From Lutraria lutraria (lineage: Eukaryota; Mollusca; Bivalvia; Venerida; Mactridae), in assembly GCA_964023205.1 (NCBI GenBank), contig OZ026838.1, positions 27,989,843-28,053,842 on the forward strand: 64,000 bases of DNA, given 5' to 3'. A program made the position numbers and the translations under genes. The notes under the pieces are model-generated. The model made no database searches. It saw only the letters and a program-made list of their open reading frames with translations, and was not told where the DNA came from. How positions within the stretch are numbered: position 1 is the first letter of the stretch; every line of letters begins with the position of its first letter. Shown here piece after piece: positions 12,181-26,600 of this stretch.

Positions 12181-15100
12181 CCAAAAATACAAACGGAATA
12201 TGAATTTCACAATGTTCAGCGACATTTTTCTCTTTGATTTAACGTTTTACCACCAACCTGGGTTATTTGATTTTCAAAATTTATTTAGGTTATTTTCCAT
12301 TCTTATCTATCTAGATTCACGCCCTCAAAATTATAGATACGAAGCGATATTTTAGCAGCTTTGTAAAAACATGACATGACACATAGCATACTATCGGAAC
12401 AAAGACCGCTATACGAGTGTGACATACATAATTATGACACATTTCTACGTATACGGATTAGCAATCGTAACTACTCGGGCATTTCCGTACTGAGAAATAC
12501 GCTAAAAAATCGAGGAGTTCCGATTGACGGATGAAGTTATATTACACGTTCAGACACATGGTGTTACCTTGCATGGTGTTGTTCTATAACGTTTTATGAC
12601 ATTAATTTTTCTGGAATAGTACAGTTATGTAGTGTAATAATACATCACCTTGCTCCTTTAACAGTACATTGAAACTTTAAACAAAGTCTCATCAATCTAT
12701 TGCAACAGCTATAAAGCCTCGGCAACTTCTATCCGTACATCGCCTGCTTATGTCTGACTTAGAGATGAACTATCAAGACCTAAACGAGTCATTTTGATAA
12801 CTTGTAACTTTATCAATAGGGAGCTCAGCGACATTTGATCGTAAGTCATGGTTTATTATATCAATATTTATAAATACTTGTTTTACAGTTCAATTTCATA
12901 TTACATACTCTGGGACCGAGGTTACACAACTTGAATCGTATCAGCTTATTACTAAATTGCGTTTATTTTTATTTTTAAATTTGATTATAATGTATTATCG
13001 TTGTTCACACCACATATTGGATTTCCAATGTACAGCATACTTCTAATACTAATGATGGACAGACGGCTTCACATCCATCGCAACCATTGAACGTGCGGAG
13101 AGTTTTGAATGCTCTATAAAAATGACATGTGCGCTCGTTGTTATATCGCTGTGAGTGTCACTTACGTAACAAACTAATTGGTTATCTAATATGTTTGTCT
13201 ACCTACGTGTTTAGAAGCAACACAATATACTACAAGAATGGAAAATGATGAGAAGAAATATGCGACAAGTCTAGACGTCATTCTTTGTTCAATAGTTCAT
13301 TGTATCGTAAACATAGAATGGAACTGTTTGTTAGTAATACTACAATTTATATATAAACCAATAGCCTTTTATGAAGATTTCACAACAAAATAAAATTAAT
13401 AAAGTATATGCATGTATTCAAGAACTGATTATCCACCTTCGACTATATTTCTTTAAAAAATGATTATTATTCGAGTTGTGAATGTATATTTTTTAACCAG
13501 AGAGGCAAACGTGTTAAAATAATTAACACCTCTGTATTATTGATAACACAAACCTATTATTGTAAGGACATCTTTGAAAGAATTATTAAAATACATTTTG
13601 ACAATATCGCAAGATCTTTCAAGATTACGAATAATATCCCATTAGTTCGTACGATCGAGAAATGATTGATAAATCTATTGAGTTTTATAATAATTGTGCG
13701 TATGGACATTTGTTAAAATAACACTATCGATTGAGGCGGCGTACGTTTTGAATACGAGATCTTCCTTAGTACATTAAGACATATCATATTAGGGTAGTAT
13801 ATTTATCACTCGAGTCTCATAATCTATTCCGCTGATCATGTACCGTCATGTGCAGAGTACACCCTTGAGCAAGACAAAGTATGGCTTTTATTAACAGAAT
13901 GACCTTTATTCGGAGGCGGTCGCTAACACAGGTTTGACTGTACAAATTTCTAATGATCTGTGAAAGTAATAAACTTAACATACGCAATTATATATACCGC
14001 CAATTATATCTACCGTCAACAACATTGGCAATTGTCATTGGAAATGTATTCATCACTATTCCTTTAAATGAACAGCTGCTTCATTTGCTGTCATGACGAC
14101 ATTCACGAGTTCTCTATCAAATGTTCGATTGGTTCCCGCGCCCAACAAACGATACCTGTCGTCTGCTGGCTAGTACATGGAGATAAAATCATTTCAGGTT
14201 TGCCGTCCAAACATTCAACTCACGTGATACGGTTCTTAAAAGGAAGTTTCCGATAGATAGCGAAATACCTTACTTGTATTTGACAGCACGAGGAAATTTA
14301 AAAAGAATATGTACATATTATAATTGTTTATGACCGAACATGAAGAAAAAAAACTAAAAGCACCGTAATAAATATTATTTTTCTAATCGAAGGAGTGTAC
14401 CGGCAAATGGAACTATACTAATTGCCTTGAATTATCAGACTTTATTTAGAGAATGTAGTAAAATGATAGCTGTCAGGAAACATACTGTTATTCGCAGACA
14501 TAAAAGCATTCGCCCTATAGTGGTGTTTTACATTCGTAACGGCATACGTGGATTTTATATTCTACCAACAAATAGATAGTTCGGTAAGTAAATTCTTTTG
14601 CTTCCTCTAATGGATAATATTGACAAAAAATATGTTTTTATTTTCTAAACTGTATGTACACGTAGAATAGATATTATTGCGCAAGTTTAGCATCAGCTGC
14701 AACATGGTAACGCGGTTAGACAGTTCTAAATTGGTCACATGGAACTGAATATAAACCATTCGAAGTATTTCTTTTTATTTCCTTTTTCATGTTTTAGAAC
14801 TTCAATGACATGTAACGAATAGGAATTAACTACCAACCAGAAATCAAAATAATGAAAGTTATAGTTCAAAATAATAATTGTTGGAAATACATCTAATTGG
14901 AAATAGTTTATATCAATGCCTTTTTCAATGCCAAACTATTTCAAACCTTAACAAATGTGTCGACGGTAAATACACTCACATGATTTTAACATAAAAAAAA
15001 CAACATTATAATGTATGTTACTTACAATGAAATCTAATTATCAACGAGTTTAATGTAGTGTTACACTTCCGATAATTGTTATTGTATACGTACAATAATG

Positions 15101-15487
15101 TTTCCAGGTTATATTTATTGATGCATAATTGCTTTTATTAGAATCTGAATACACATTAATTTATTGAAATGTACAATTCTGAAAACAATTGATAATTATG
15201 ATAGTGCTTTTAGCCTGGATATAGTTATATCGTGTACATATCGGGATTTCTCAGCTAACTTGATACTGTGAATTTGAACTGAGATCGTTCCGGGGCTCAA
15301 TCATATTTGTATACCTTCAAAGAATATATAGCATTTAACAGCATGTTTTAAATGTAAGTCAGGAATGCAAGGACATTACTAGTAATTAGATGAATAAGGT
15401 CAGGAGTGAAACGTTAATTTATGAAAAAAGTATTTATTCATGTACAACATATTTTCGAAGTGTCATACATTGAATGACGATTTGTTT
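12181..15487. other. Non-coding stretch
   Basis: About 3.3 kb with no exon, RNA gene or repeat that can be supported. The open frame at 14068-14256 has no recognisable domain. Confidence 0.4.
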
Positions 15488-15838
15488 AAAGGGGCATACC
15501 CTACAACTTGGTGCATTTAGAATTAAGGCAAAATGATGATAAATTAGAAGCTTGTAAAGAAAAAAGCCGACGAAGAAAGTTTCAGCCAAAAATTCATCCA
15601 ATTAAAGATAAAATCATAAAACATATGTATTTGTGACACATACATTTAGTCATGGAAATTTTTGGGTGGAAGTGATTTATTATTCATAGCTATGTTTTTT
15701 TGCGGCTAAGTACCCAAACTAGTCATTTTATGACCCATGTTCTTCCTGCAATTATCCATTTTATATTGTTTTACATATACATCTAGCACATTTTTACACT
15801 TTCACAGAATGTTTGTCAGTTGTAGGGTATGCCCCTTT
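15488..15838. mobile_element. 351-bp MITE with 21-bp perfect inverted termini
   Basis: The left terminus (15488-15508, beginning AAAGGGGCATACCCTACAA) is the exact reverse complement of the right terminus (15818-15838). The interior is AT-rich with no coding capacity. The termini resemble those of the element at 2304-2873. A target-site duplication is not evident. Confidence 0.85.
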
Positions 15839-15937
15839 GAATAATATATGACGGTTTTGAAAGAATTACCTTTAACCATAGAGTTGCCTTTATTCGGAGC
15901 GTGCTTTATATAACTATTTAACTGTACAGGTATAATA

Positions 15938-16087
15938 CAGTGCTACCTCCCTACATGAGCCACCGATGGGAGGGACAAAAAATGAGGTAGTGAAAAAAAG
16001 TAAAACGTCAATTTAGGTTACTAGTATACTGGATGTAACAGGGAAGTGGCTGTTGTTCGGATTCGACCATTCCTCGAGGTTACACTG
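15938..16087. mobile_element. 150-bp MITE flanked by TA
   Basis: Starts CAGTGCTACCTCC and ends GAGGTTACACTG (inverted), with TA on both sides (15936-15937 and 16088-16089). Termini and TA target fit the Tc1/mariner/pogo group and resemble, but are not the same as, the AACCTCTCC family that follows. Confidence 0.65.
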
Positions 16088-16243
16088 TACTTTGTATGCG
16101 ATATTTTGCGTCATATTGTAAAGATTATTCTAACTAGCTTTAGTACTACTTCAGTAAAAACCAGCTAAACATGTTATTATAATAAATCGACTAAAACACG
16201 AAATACTAGAAAGCGATTTGAACAGAAATGAAAAAGAAACGTA

Positions 16244-16406
16244 CGGAACAACCTCTCCAGAGCGGCCCCCTCTTGAGCAACAACCTCCCTTCAACAACAG
16301 TCTGATTTTTCACATTGCACGATTGTGTGAATTGTGTGAACTATGAATTTAACCTCTCTAGAGCAACAAACTCTCAAAAAGGTGTTGCTTTGGGAAGGTT
16401 GCACTG
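16244..16406 (-). mobile_element. AACCTCTCC-family MITE, copy 1
   Basis: About 163 bp between TA dinucleotides. One end carries ACAACCTCTCCAGAGC, the other GGAAGGTTGCACTG. The inner block TTGAGCAACAACCTCCC is shared with five other copies in the window. Same orientation as the copy at 35533. Confidence 0.75.
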
Positions 16407-19400
16407 TACTTGTTTATAACCGTTTTCTACGTAGTGTTAGAAACGAGAAAAACAAATGAAGAAACTGAACCTGAACTTTAGACAACCTCTTTCTTATATC
16501 AACATCGAAAGAAATAAAATAATGCCACGATATTTGATAGTCTACGATTATAAACGTTTTAGTGTGCCGTAATGCTATTTTGAGTATTAAGCTATAATGA
16601 AATCGGAAGTGTCACAATCACTTTAGTTATTTTCTCGATATAATAACGTGTACACGTTTCATGCTATAAACAATGATAATTTTCAATGAATTTCTGAGAT
16701 ATTGTCCATAGATTGAAATAATGTGCTTTATTGCCCTTTTTGTGTTTTATTACATAATTAAATCTATACACGTGTGATTGGTAGTGATAAAATCGAAAAT
16801 CTGTTCCGATATGTTATATCAATTTAATGCAGAAAATTCTGACTGTAACTTTTCTTCAGTGTTAAGGAATGATGTAAGTAATCCTTATGCTATTCATCGT
16901 ATAAAGCGCAGTAATAGATAGTTATAGTACGGTCAGGAGCGAAGTTTAAATGTGTTAGATGAAGCCATCCTTAATATCATCATTATGAATTAGAATTTGA
17001 AGGTCAAATATATACTTATAGTCTTGACACAATGTACATCTTTAGACCAATTAACCACAACCAGCAATATATCCTCAACTTTTAACAAAACTGCAATCAA
17101 AGTGTGCAATGTATGTACTTATATACATGTATACAAGTGGTACTATTTTTCAATGCGGATGTATGAGGTGTCACTTAGTTGTAAGTAGAAAAGGCAGTGT
17201 ATAGCTATAGGAGCTTCGCTCCAAAAACAACAATGTAGTTTTACCGGTCAATATTAGCACACAGGTGATTGTAGTTAGATCTGTTCGTTTCGTATGTCAG
17301 ATATGTTACACCACAGTAGAAACACAAGTGCATGTTTACGGTCAGACAAAGAGCTGATGTCTGCCGTTCGATGACAACACTCGTGGTATCTATACGGCTG
17401 TTATCGCTAAATATCATTTATCCTCTTACATAAGGTAGTTTGTTATAATGACTGCCTATTAACGAACGAGTCAGACCTAAAAGCCATTACAAATACATGT
17501 GGAAGTATATCGATCAGTTATTGTCTGTGATCAGAACATTTTATGATATCTTGCTAATTTTAACTGCGCAATTCACAAATATGGATCAACTTCGACAGGA
17601 ATTCATTCACTTACGTAACTGAAATAAATTCTACAATAGTCACAGCAACGTAGCGTGATTCATCAATATTCAAAGAGGCTTTGCCGGCATTTCTACACTT
17701 ACATTTCGCTCGTTATATTTTTCTATGTATAAACTTGTTATTGCCACGGGTATCACAAGACGAACATAGTATCCTCCAGTATTGCGTCAATGAATTTCAA
17801 AACTAGAGTGGCTTATCTATTTTTAGGAATAGAACAGGAAGTTGACATTCTACGAGGATTTCATTGACTAATGATCCTCAGATCTCTAAAATCATGTCGA
17901 ATTTGCAAGAACAAAAAACTCATTTCTCCGGTAAAAGTAATTTCTCTGTCGAATATCTGAAAGGAATTCTAAACGTGCATAATTGGAATGAAAAAGAAAA
18001 GGAAAAGATCTGAAGCGTCGACTTAGCAATCCCATATCAATTACTCACCATTTAATTACTTCTTAACTTAAAGTATTTACCTCCTCCGCCCCCCCCCTCC
18101 AAAAGAATACCTATAAACGTTATGCATTTTCCGGATTTTCATTTTTGTTTTAATCAGTGAATTTCTAACCTTATTTGAGAAAAACATGTGTACTGTAAGT
18201 CTTATTTGATAAAAGTCGAGAGATTTGACCACCGAAAACTGCCACTACACTTGTACTGTACGACGAATGTTTCGCCCTCCAACATCTTGGAATATTGTAG
18301 TTAGCATTCAGTGTTCACTACATGTACTTCAATGACAGAATATTCAGTTGTTTGTCATTTGAATTAGCTCTACTCTTTTCATTACTGGTTTTGTCGTGTA
18401 ATACAGAACTTTTATGAGACCTGACTGAGAATAATTAAAGTCAACGATTTGTCATAAAATTTCCTATACAGATTGTCTTAACGTTGTATGCACTAATGCC
18501 AGTTAATTAATGTCCGTTAATTAAACTTATATCATTTAACTGACGCACCTAAGCCGGGGATTTTATTTATTTTTCTCAACAATAACATGACAACATCAAA
18601 GACACGAGATCTTTACCACTTGTGTATTTTAAAACAGACAATACCTATATCGTGCTTCAAGAAATAATCTAGCCCTATGAAATTCGATTTATCGTTGGTC
18701 AATACATCAAATACAATCCACAGACAAATCCCATCTGACTGAATCTTAGGTTGGCCAACAGAGAATTGTGGCAGTTAGGATGACACAACAAAATTGACTT
18801 TCCAGTTTAATACAATGTATTATAACAAAATAAAATAAAGATTTTCACCCATTGTTTTCAGTACATTGTCCTCGTACGTGGTTGAAAAAAATTGTTTAAA
18901 TATGAATTTTGTTGCTCAGCACGATACGTCGACCGTCGGATTATTTCATTCGGTATGTTATATGACCATGATAAGCCAAGGGCCGCGGTGGCAATGAGGT
19001 ACATGTTTCTTTATTGTAATTTAACTTAAGGTATTGCACACAAAATGCTTCATCTGTCACCTCTTATTAACACGTAAGTAGGAAAGAAAAAGATGCAAAG
19101 GAATTTAGAAAAATAAATGAATTTTACGTTTTCTGTTTAATGACAGAATATTGTTGATAAAATCAACGTTCGTTGATTCTGTACCGATACAAACCCCGTA
19201 CTACACAAGTAACGTCCAACGTCCCAATACGATGAAAGGCCAAGGACATCATCTCTTGAACCAAATAATTTAAGAGGGCATGTTCTGCACCCAGGGCTTG
19301 TACTCACAAACCCGGGTCACTGTATCTAACGCCCTATCACTTAATCTAATTTGAGAATTGATAGGTAACCAAAGCAGCTCAGATTAGGTGATCATTTATC

Positions 19401-21120
19401 TGTGCACAACTGCTATACTGTTGATAATTGCCATAAGTAATCTAATAGTACAAACAAACATATACTATCAACAATTCTTGGGACATTTTGTTTCCCAAAT
19501 AACTCTAGTATTAACGACATTTGAAAAAACTCGACTCCCACGTTAATTGTTTGTGTGTATAAAAAGATACACTAATCTATTTCATTTTAGAATATTCAGC
19601 AAGAAATCGGTAGGCGTTATAAGTGTGTTCTGTATTCTATATACATTGTAGATGCAAACATTATTACTAATACAACTATTACATTTGTATTTATTACTTA
19701 TTCTATAATAACAATAATTCGTTTTGTGTCAGTCTCAATATGTTATCCTGTGTTTTCCTACACCAGCTGTGGTGCCATTCGTCAGGGTTTATTTGATTTT
19801 AATCTGATCATTCAACGTGAAGACCAATCCTTAAAGCTCTATCTACAGAACATAATTATACATAAGAAATGTCATCGTGAAAATGACAGTAATAAGTCGA
19901 GAAAATTAAGTTAAATTATTTTTCCATGACGTTTTCTCGAATGTCTGAAATGTTCTAACAAATCACAGTAACTTAGAAGGCAACAAGACCATTCACAGAT
20001 TCTGTGACCGTAAATTGTAACCAGACTCTTACTGATTGGAGAGTGAATAAAGTTGACGATAATTGTCTGGTAAATAACTTAGTTTAGTTTGTCTCAAAGC
20101 TACACGAATGTCGTATGTGCTTTCAGTATTTGTCAACGCTTTTAATTCCATAGGGTAAAAGCAAGCGTAAATAATAATTATTGACTGTGTTCATGTGTGT
20201 AACAATGTTGTCAGCCTAGTGTTCAATCTATTTACCTACCTGTCTCATAATTCATTAGCAAACATAACAATTATTTCTACAGTCATTAATAGAGCCTATT
20301 TCACATTGATACACGCGTGTACACGCCACTAGTATTTGACGCAAAACTCCAATCAATGCAAAAGGAAATTAACGATATTTCTGTTCGGATAGATCCGGTC
20401 ATTATCGACAAGACTTAGTATATATGTGTCGTAATTTGTACAGGGATTTACAAATTGTCGTTCACTTAGTTAATTGACCCTAAAAACGAAGAACGGACAA
20501 TCGGAATTAATCGTATGTAAATATACCAGTTACGGCAATCATCGCTGAACGTTCAATAAATTTGTTTCCATGTAGCCCAATATGATTGACAACCATTTAG
20601 ATGTACTCAACCAAGTTCTGTTAGTTGCCTTTTGAGTAGAAACGTGATATTCATTAGATAAGATTGTAGGATTTTATGTCACTAATATAACAGCCCATTT
20701 TGTTGGTCAGCATGCATTATGCCATTAATTTCCAGTCTAACTTAAGGATATAAACATATTTAGACCCAAATATCGATACCTAAGCCTCGGTTATGTTGGA
20801 CATTGAAAACCTGAATGTCTTACGTCGTTGTATTTCTCAAAACCAGTCCCTAAAGTCTAGACTAAAACCTCTCACATCTTGAACATTTCCAATAAAATCA
20901 CCGATCATGACTTTATTTCTTACGTATCTATGTTGTTACTAAAACTGTTTTAGCTTTGGTGCGCGCGTGTGTTTGTACGTAGTGATTATTGACAAACAAT
21001 ATGTTCACGCTTCTGGTATATTTCATAAATATAAAGCTATTTGTAATTTCTTCAATTCACAAAATTCCCTTTACATTACTAATGAATAGTTGCGTGATAA
21101 GAGATTTCATCCAATTGAGT
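16407..21120. other. Non-coding stretch
   Basis: About 4.7 kb without a supported gene. A GGCCGCGGTGGC at about 18981 looks like the start of a tRNA-derived SINE head but no body could be followed. The short open frames at 16997 and 19726 show no domain. Confidence 0.4.
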
Positions 21121-21270
21121 TTATCTTGGCATCAACGGCCAGGGTTGTTTGGCAACTTTTCAGCTTTAATGGTGCCCCCGGCTTACTGGACTCGAAGCTA
21201 GTTGGACCGCTTCCTCACATAGGAATATTTGCTCCGGATAGGATTCGAACATACATCGATCTGTGGCTAG
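21121..21270 (-). mobile_element. SINE fragment, minus orientation
   Basis: The reverse complement carries a B-box-like TGTTCGAATCCTATCCGG, followed downstream by a CACCATTAAAGCTGAAAAG block. A related block is found near 35330, also in minus orientation, so both belong to one tRNA-related SINE family. Limits are approximate. Confidence 0.5.
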
Positions 21271-22012
21271 TGATTACTGCGATATAATAAAGCATCTAAA
21301 CTAAAATATCCACTGTTTATTGTTTTCTAAAGCATTTATTTATGTGAATTCATATAATATGGTGATAATTTTGATATACACAGCTAATATCCTGAAAAGA
21401 AATGTACCCAAGTCCTGTTTGGATCTTTGAGTATAAATCTGCGGTCTTATATATGATTAAAACTTGATTTACACTCCAGGGAAATAGGAACTTTACTTTT
21501 TCCGTTTCGATTATATTTTATCCTTGCTATGAAAATATTGTAGATAATATGCTATCAGAATTATTTTTTATTTGTCTTTATTGCCCATTGTCTTGTAATT
21601 TTAGCTTAAAACGTCTAGACTCCGGACTTCTCATTAAGATTAAGCTTACTTCAGCACTTTCCTAGATCCACAAAAAAGATACAAAACATATTTATAACTA
21701 ACCGTGATCACTTAAGTGTAATCTAGTATATCTAAGTTTTAAGAATGCTGCTGCGTATTAATTTTGTATTAATTAATATCAACAAAAATATAAAAAAAAT
21801 GTTTTTAATGAAGCTAAGCCCTTCAAGAGAATATCAGTAATTTTTCTTTATCAGAACTTTCTGCTATTTTGGTGCTGGGCTCATTAAGAATTTATCACTT
21901 TCTATTTTCTGTTTGAAAAGAAAGGACTGAACGCTTTCATTTCATTGTTTAATGTCTGGTTCACTTGATTTAATTCTGAATCTCAATTAACGCATTAATT
22001 GATAACTATATA

Positions 22013-22209
22013 CAGTAAAACATCGATTATCCGAAATCGACGGGACCGAAATATCATTTCGGATCATCTGTGGTTTCGGATAACACGATTCGGATAATCG
22101 AGTTTATTTTTTACATTGAAATATATAGTGGAAAATCGGGACCGAAAATTTATTTCGGATAACACCAGGTTTTCGGATTTTCCGAATTCTGATAATCTAG
22201 GTTTTTCTG
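22013..22209. mobile_element. 197-bp pogo/Tigger-like MITE
   Basis: Left end CAGTAAAACATCGATTATC; the right end, reverse complemented, reads CAGAAAAACCTAGATTATC. TA flanks both sides (22011-22012 and 22210-22211). The interior repeats TTCGGATAA several times in both directions and can fold on itself. CAGT(A/C)AAAC termini with a TA target are typical of the pogo/Tigger branch of Tc1/mariner. Confidence 0.8.
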
Positions 22210-22960
22210 TAATTACATATTTGCACCATAGAGTTGATATTGCACATCATGAAAGTCCGTAAATATTTGTATGGATAAAACACTATGATGTCATTTCTCT
22301 GACTGCGAAATCTTTACACTCTATCTGTACTGTTAAGTATGAATCAATGTAAAATTCATCAGTTTTTATCAATTTAATGTCGTTGGTATTATACGTCAAT
22401 GCAAACATATGTTCCATTTATGCATTGTATTTGCACAGGCGGGTAAATTGTGTACATATGGGAATTGAGATTCTGAGAAAATGACTTGAAGATGCAATAG
22501 ACGCAGTTAAATAAATGTCGCCGGGAGTGTAATGTCTATAGGCGTATTGAGATGTTCGTGTGATATATTTGTAAATCATATTGTTTTGCATGCCTCAAGG
22601 TGATCATATGGGACCCTCAATGTTAATGAATTAAAAATCTCGCAATCACTACGAATTGTTGCCTAACGCGCTTATGTGAGAGAAGTATACGTGACAACAG
22701 ACAGACACACAGACGGAGAGACAGACAAACGGTAGCCGAATGGTTGGCTGGACGATTGTTGAGCGTGAACTGCGTATAAATGTTGGTCATGTTTAAAATG
22801 CATGTAATACGATGTTTGTTAGTCCTTGTCAGATAAAATCCAATTTGATGTATATCTAAATACATTCATAGTCTCCTTAATCGTGCTAAAATAGCCCATA
22901 ATTGACGGTTACCCCCCCCCCCCCTCACATGTTTGTTTGATCCTGAGAGCCTCAACGAAC
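22210..22960. other. Non-coding stretch with microsatellite and C run
   Basis: Holds an imperfect GACA-rich microsatellite at about 22690-22730 and a 13-base C run at 22912-22924. The hydrophobic open frame on the minus strand at 22623-22865 reads through the microsatellite and is not credible. Confidence 0.45.
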
Positions 22961-23188
22961 CACCACCGTGGTCGAGTGGTTAAGGTCGCTGATTTCAAAA
23001 TGCTGTAACCTCTCACTGATCGAGCCCAGCTACCGACCATGTCTCTTTATGTGAGAAAGTAGGCAGTTGCTTACGTAGGATGGGAGTCTAGTACTGGTTC
23101 CTCCCAGGAACGGTGGTCAGATGAACGGTCCGCCTCAAATGACTGTTGAAAAGGGGCGTAAAACCCAATGAAACAAACAAACAAAACA
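22961..23188 (+). mobile_element. tRNA-derived SINE with (AAAC)n tail
   Basis: The head CCGTGGTCGAGTGGTTAAGG is a good Pol III A box of tRNA-Ser/Leu type. The matching B-box region (about 23010-23030) is degenerate. The body ends in GGGGCGTAAAACCCAATG followed by AAACAAACAAAC, the tail layout of molluscan SINEs. It is about 228 bp long. Central-domain class was not determined. Confidence 0.75.
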
Positions 23189-23336
23189 AGATCCTCAAGA
23201 CGCAATCGCTTATTAATTAAATTGAATTTTAGGGGAACAAATCAAAATACATTTGAGAAAGTTTACGTTATCTAATTAGACACTATAATTATATTATTTT
23301 CAATAAGCCACATTATCTTTTATTAAAGTTGGCCTT

Positions 23337-23645
23337 ATTTTACCTAGAAAGATGTCTTATCAGTAAAACTGGCTTTTACTTGCGATTAAAACATTCGAAG
23401 TTTCTGTTTAATCATGAAGCGCATTATTATTATAGAAATGTAGATTAGTAATTTTTCAATGATATTGCAAAAAATAAGAAAGAGCATCTGAGAACATTTT
23501 TACGAGATGTGGCTAAATAAAGCCATCATATAAATATTGTTTTAGGACAAAAAAAAATATATTTCACTTTATTTTTACTACATGTATCATCTCATCTATT
23601 TTTTCTGTGTGTTGATAACTTGTTAAATTCAAAGAATAATGGGCT
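23337..23645. mobile_element. TTAA-flanked MITE family, copy 1
   Basis: About 309 bp bounded by TTAA (23333-23336 and 23646-23649). The interior, with GGCTTTTACTTGCGAT, TTTTTCAATGATATTGCAAA and GAGATGTGGCTAAATAAA, is shared with copies at 45813 and 59290. TTAA target sites point to a piggyBac-type non-autonomous element. The left end of this copy is diverged. Confidence 0.65.
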
Positions 23646-23649
23646 TTAA

Positions 23650-26600
23650 AGTAAAATTCCATTAGGTCTGGTCCACATGTTTATTAAAATATCGAAGAAC
23701 CGGCAGCTACCAATATCAAGTTTCAGTCAATGACTCGATATTTACTAAATAGATAACAAAAGTAAAAAAATAGAAATAGAACAGGTGAACTAAACAGGGC
23801 TTTTGTGAGCAAATGCTGCTTATGGACACTCAGGGAGCAGCAGCGCGTACAGGTACAAGCTTACAGATGCCTGTTTGTATGTCTAGATATCACTTTCAAT
23901 TCCAGTAAATTACTGATGATTTATTAACTGACAGTTAATCAAATTGTCAGAAATATTCTCATTTATCTGCATAGCTAAAATATCAACATTTTGTATTTAA
24001 AAAGTGAGAAGAAAGGGAGATTTAAAAAATTATGGTAGTCGCGAAAATGAATAGGTTTGAGGTTCGTGAGAAAACGAGATAGATAACTGTTAACAGCATC
24101 TTATCATGTCTAAGTATCGACTCCCGTATAATGTTGATTCTATGGCAAATATATGATACGTTTTAAAAACATACAGTCACGAACAAAACGCATTACAAAT
24201 ATTTATAGACGAGAAGCAATGCAGACAGCTGTATATTAATATGTATATGTCAAGTTCACAGATCATAGCTCATACACTGTTGAACTGCTGAAATAGCATT
24301 AAATAGATAAAAGGAATCCGAATATAAATTCGGGTTTTACGACCTTTCATGAAAATTATTGATTTGAATGACAAAATAGACGATGAATTTGCAGATTCTG
24401 TTTGGGTTTTCTCAATATAAGATATTCTATGTGTATACAATTATTTATTAAATATGCTGACAGAATTATACTGACAGAATTCGCGAACTTTTTAACCGTG
24501 CCACTTTTTATCCTGGGAACATCTTATCTGCTCACCTAAATTCTAATATGGGAGTTCAGTTCCAGACAGACGTCAGAAAAAAAAAGAAATCAAAAGTCAA
24601 ACAAGAAGCGAAGATACCATTTTACTAAGGGAAATAATGCACTACGCGAAGATGATGTAACAGTTAAATTGGTCCCTGTGCTCTTTTACATAGAACGGCA
24701 ACCAGTTTATGTTACAGTTTGACTGTCAGCATTTCTGCATTAGCCCCCAGATATGCCCGTATTAACAGGAAGTAGTTCTCAGTCACACAATGAATAACTA
24801 TCACTAAACAAACACCATATGATACGATGGGGCTATTTATATCTCGCTACAGAATGAAGATATAGAACGGGGCGCAGATGTCACTATGTGATGCATGCAC
24901 ATTTATATTTAATGATCTCTCTACGTTCAAACAAGTTTCTTATAAATCTACATTCATCATTCCTTCCGCTGCTGAAACGAAAAACAAATGAGAGAATCCG
25001 AATATAATTTACTTTACAGTCAAAGAAGATGGTAAATGAGTATTTCTGAAGAAGACATGATATTTATGACATGTGAATTCTTTATACCAACATATTTTTG
25101 AGGATTTTAAGATGGTATCATAGAATTATCAGATGTTAATCAATATATATTCTATTTTCTACAATCCATTATTAAAGTTGACGAAATCAAGATCGAAGAC
25201 ATGTTCAACTTAATAAGCAATTTAAAAAAAACACATGCAATAGACTATTGCAATATTTAACCAATTAGAACTAAGCGATGTATTCACGACTAACATGCAT
25301 TAAAGGATTTTGAAAAAAAAAAAATCTCGTTATCAATGATTTGCTGCTATTATTCTCTCTATTTTAGGAGAGAACATGAACAAGCTATGACAGATATTGA
25401 TAATGACGTCAATCGTGAAGAAGGTAAATACGTATTATGCATCGTCTGCTTTTGTCTGCGACTGGTCAGCCAACATAGTTTTATTACATGTTCCTTTAAA
25501 TAGTTGTATTCCAAAACGAGTCGAATTTTTATTATATTCATTAATCAAACTAATGCATATGGCTTAATGTGAAATGCACGACAACGGATTAGTCACAACT
25601 CCTTAAAGCATAATTATTCCCCTGGGCGTTTGAAGACATTTACTACAGTATAGACAGAATGAAAACTGTTCAACAGATTTTTTAAAAACTTTGCATGTTC
25701 GTTCTGCCTATATGTCTATGTGAAATATGTAGCGAACCGTAGCAAACGTCTTTAAAATAAACATCACTTGGTGTTGTACGTATGGGTGGGGTTGAACTTG
25801 AAGCTGGGGATATCGGAGATGCATTTCACAGATAAACTGTTACCAGAAGGTGAATAATGATGATAATAGGGGTCTTAATAAGGGCTAAAATCGGGAGAAA
25901 TACAGACAGAATTGGGCAAAGTAACCTGAATTACGAGATTCTATTGTGTTATTGTATTGTTAAGAATTCAATTGTATATAAATGTGAAACTTCATACATG
26001 TAGATCATAAACGGGGTAAGGTTTTTAATAATTTAATTCTTCCCTTTATTTGACCGTGAGCATTGTTTACACCGACAGCGCATGTGAAATACCAAGCAGG
26101 TCATCTGGTTTAGATATCCAGGAATTTATTCGCTCTTTAAATTTAATGAGTTTGAAGCGACGGCACTCCCCAAGATCTTATGTTTTTACTTTTTCATTTT
26201 CAGTACAGGTTCTCGAATTTCTTTCCCATTTATTACTTTTTAATTTAGTCCATATGTTAGAAGGAATTATTAAGATTTGGCATCGATGCCTTTTTAGTAA
26301 TATGTCATTTCAAGAAATATAATCACAGATTCGTTTTTGTTTTGCTGATGTAAATGCTGAGCAAATACTTTTGCTGGTATCTTAATTTGAATAGCTTTAG
26401 ACGGCTTAGATTCCCAATGTGTAGCAAAGTAATCGAACATTTCCTCGTGCAATGTGGTATGCTAATAAGCCTTGCTAATAATGATTCATGTTCAGTGACT
26501 GATTAAGAAATCGTAAGCCTTCATTTTATCATTATAACTTTTGCAATTATATCATGCATGCTTACTTTCAAGCTAATTTACATGGTGGCTTACTTCTGCT

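Noticed and set aside
25366..25421. Possible upstream RIM exon (acceptor TATTTTAG, donor GTAAATAC)
   Set aside because: It is open in one frame only and ends in a phase that cannot join exon A directly (a stop arises); no intermediate exon was found.
26050..26322. 90-codon plus-strand frame
   Set aside because: No similarity recognised, no good splice sites in phase with exon A, composition like intron.
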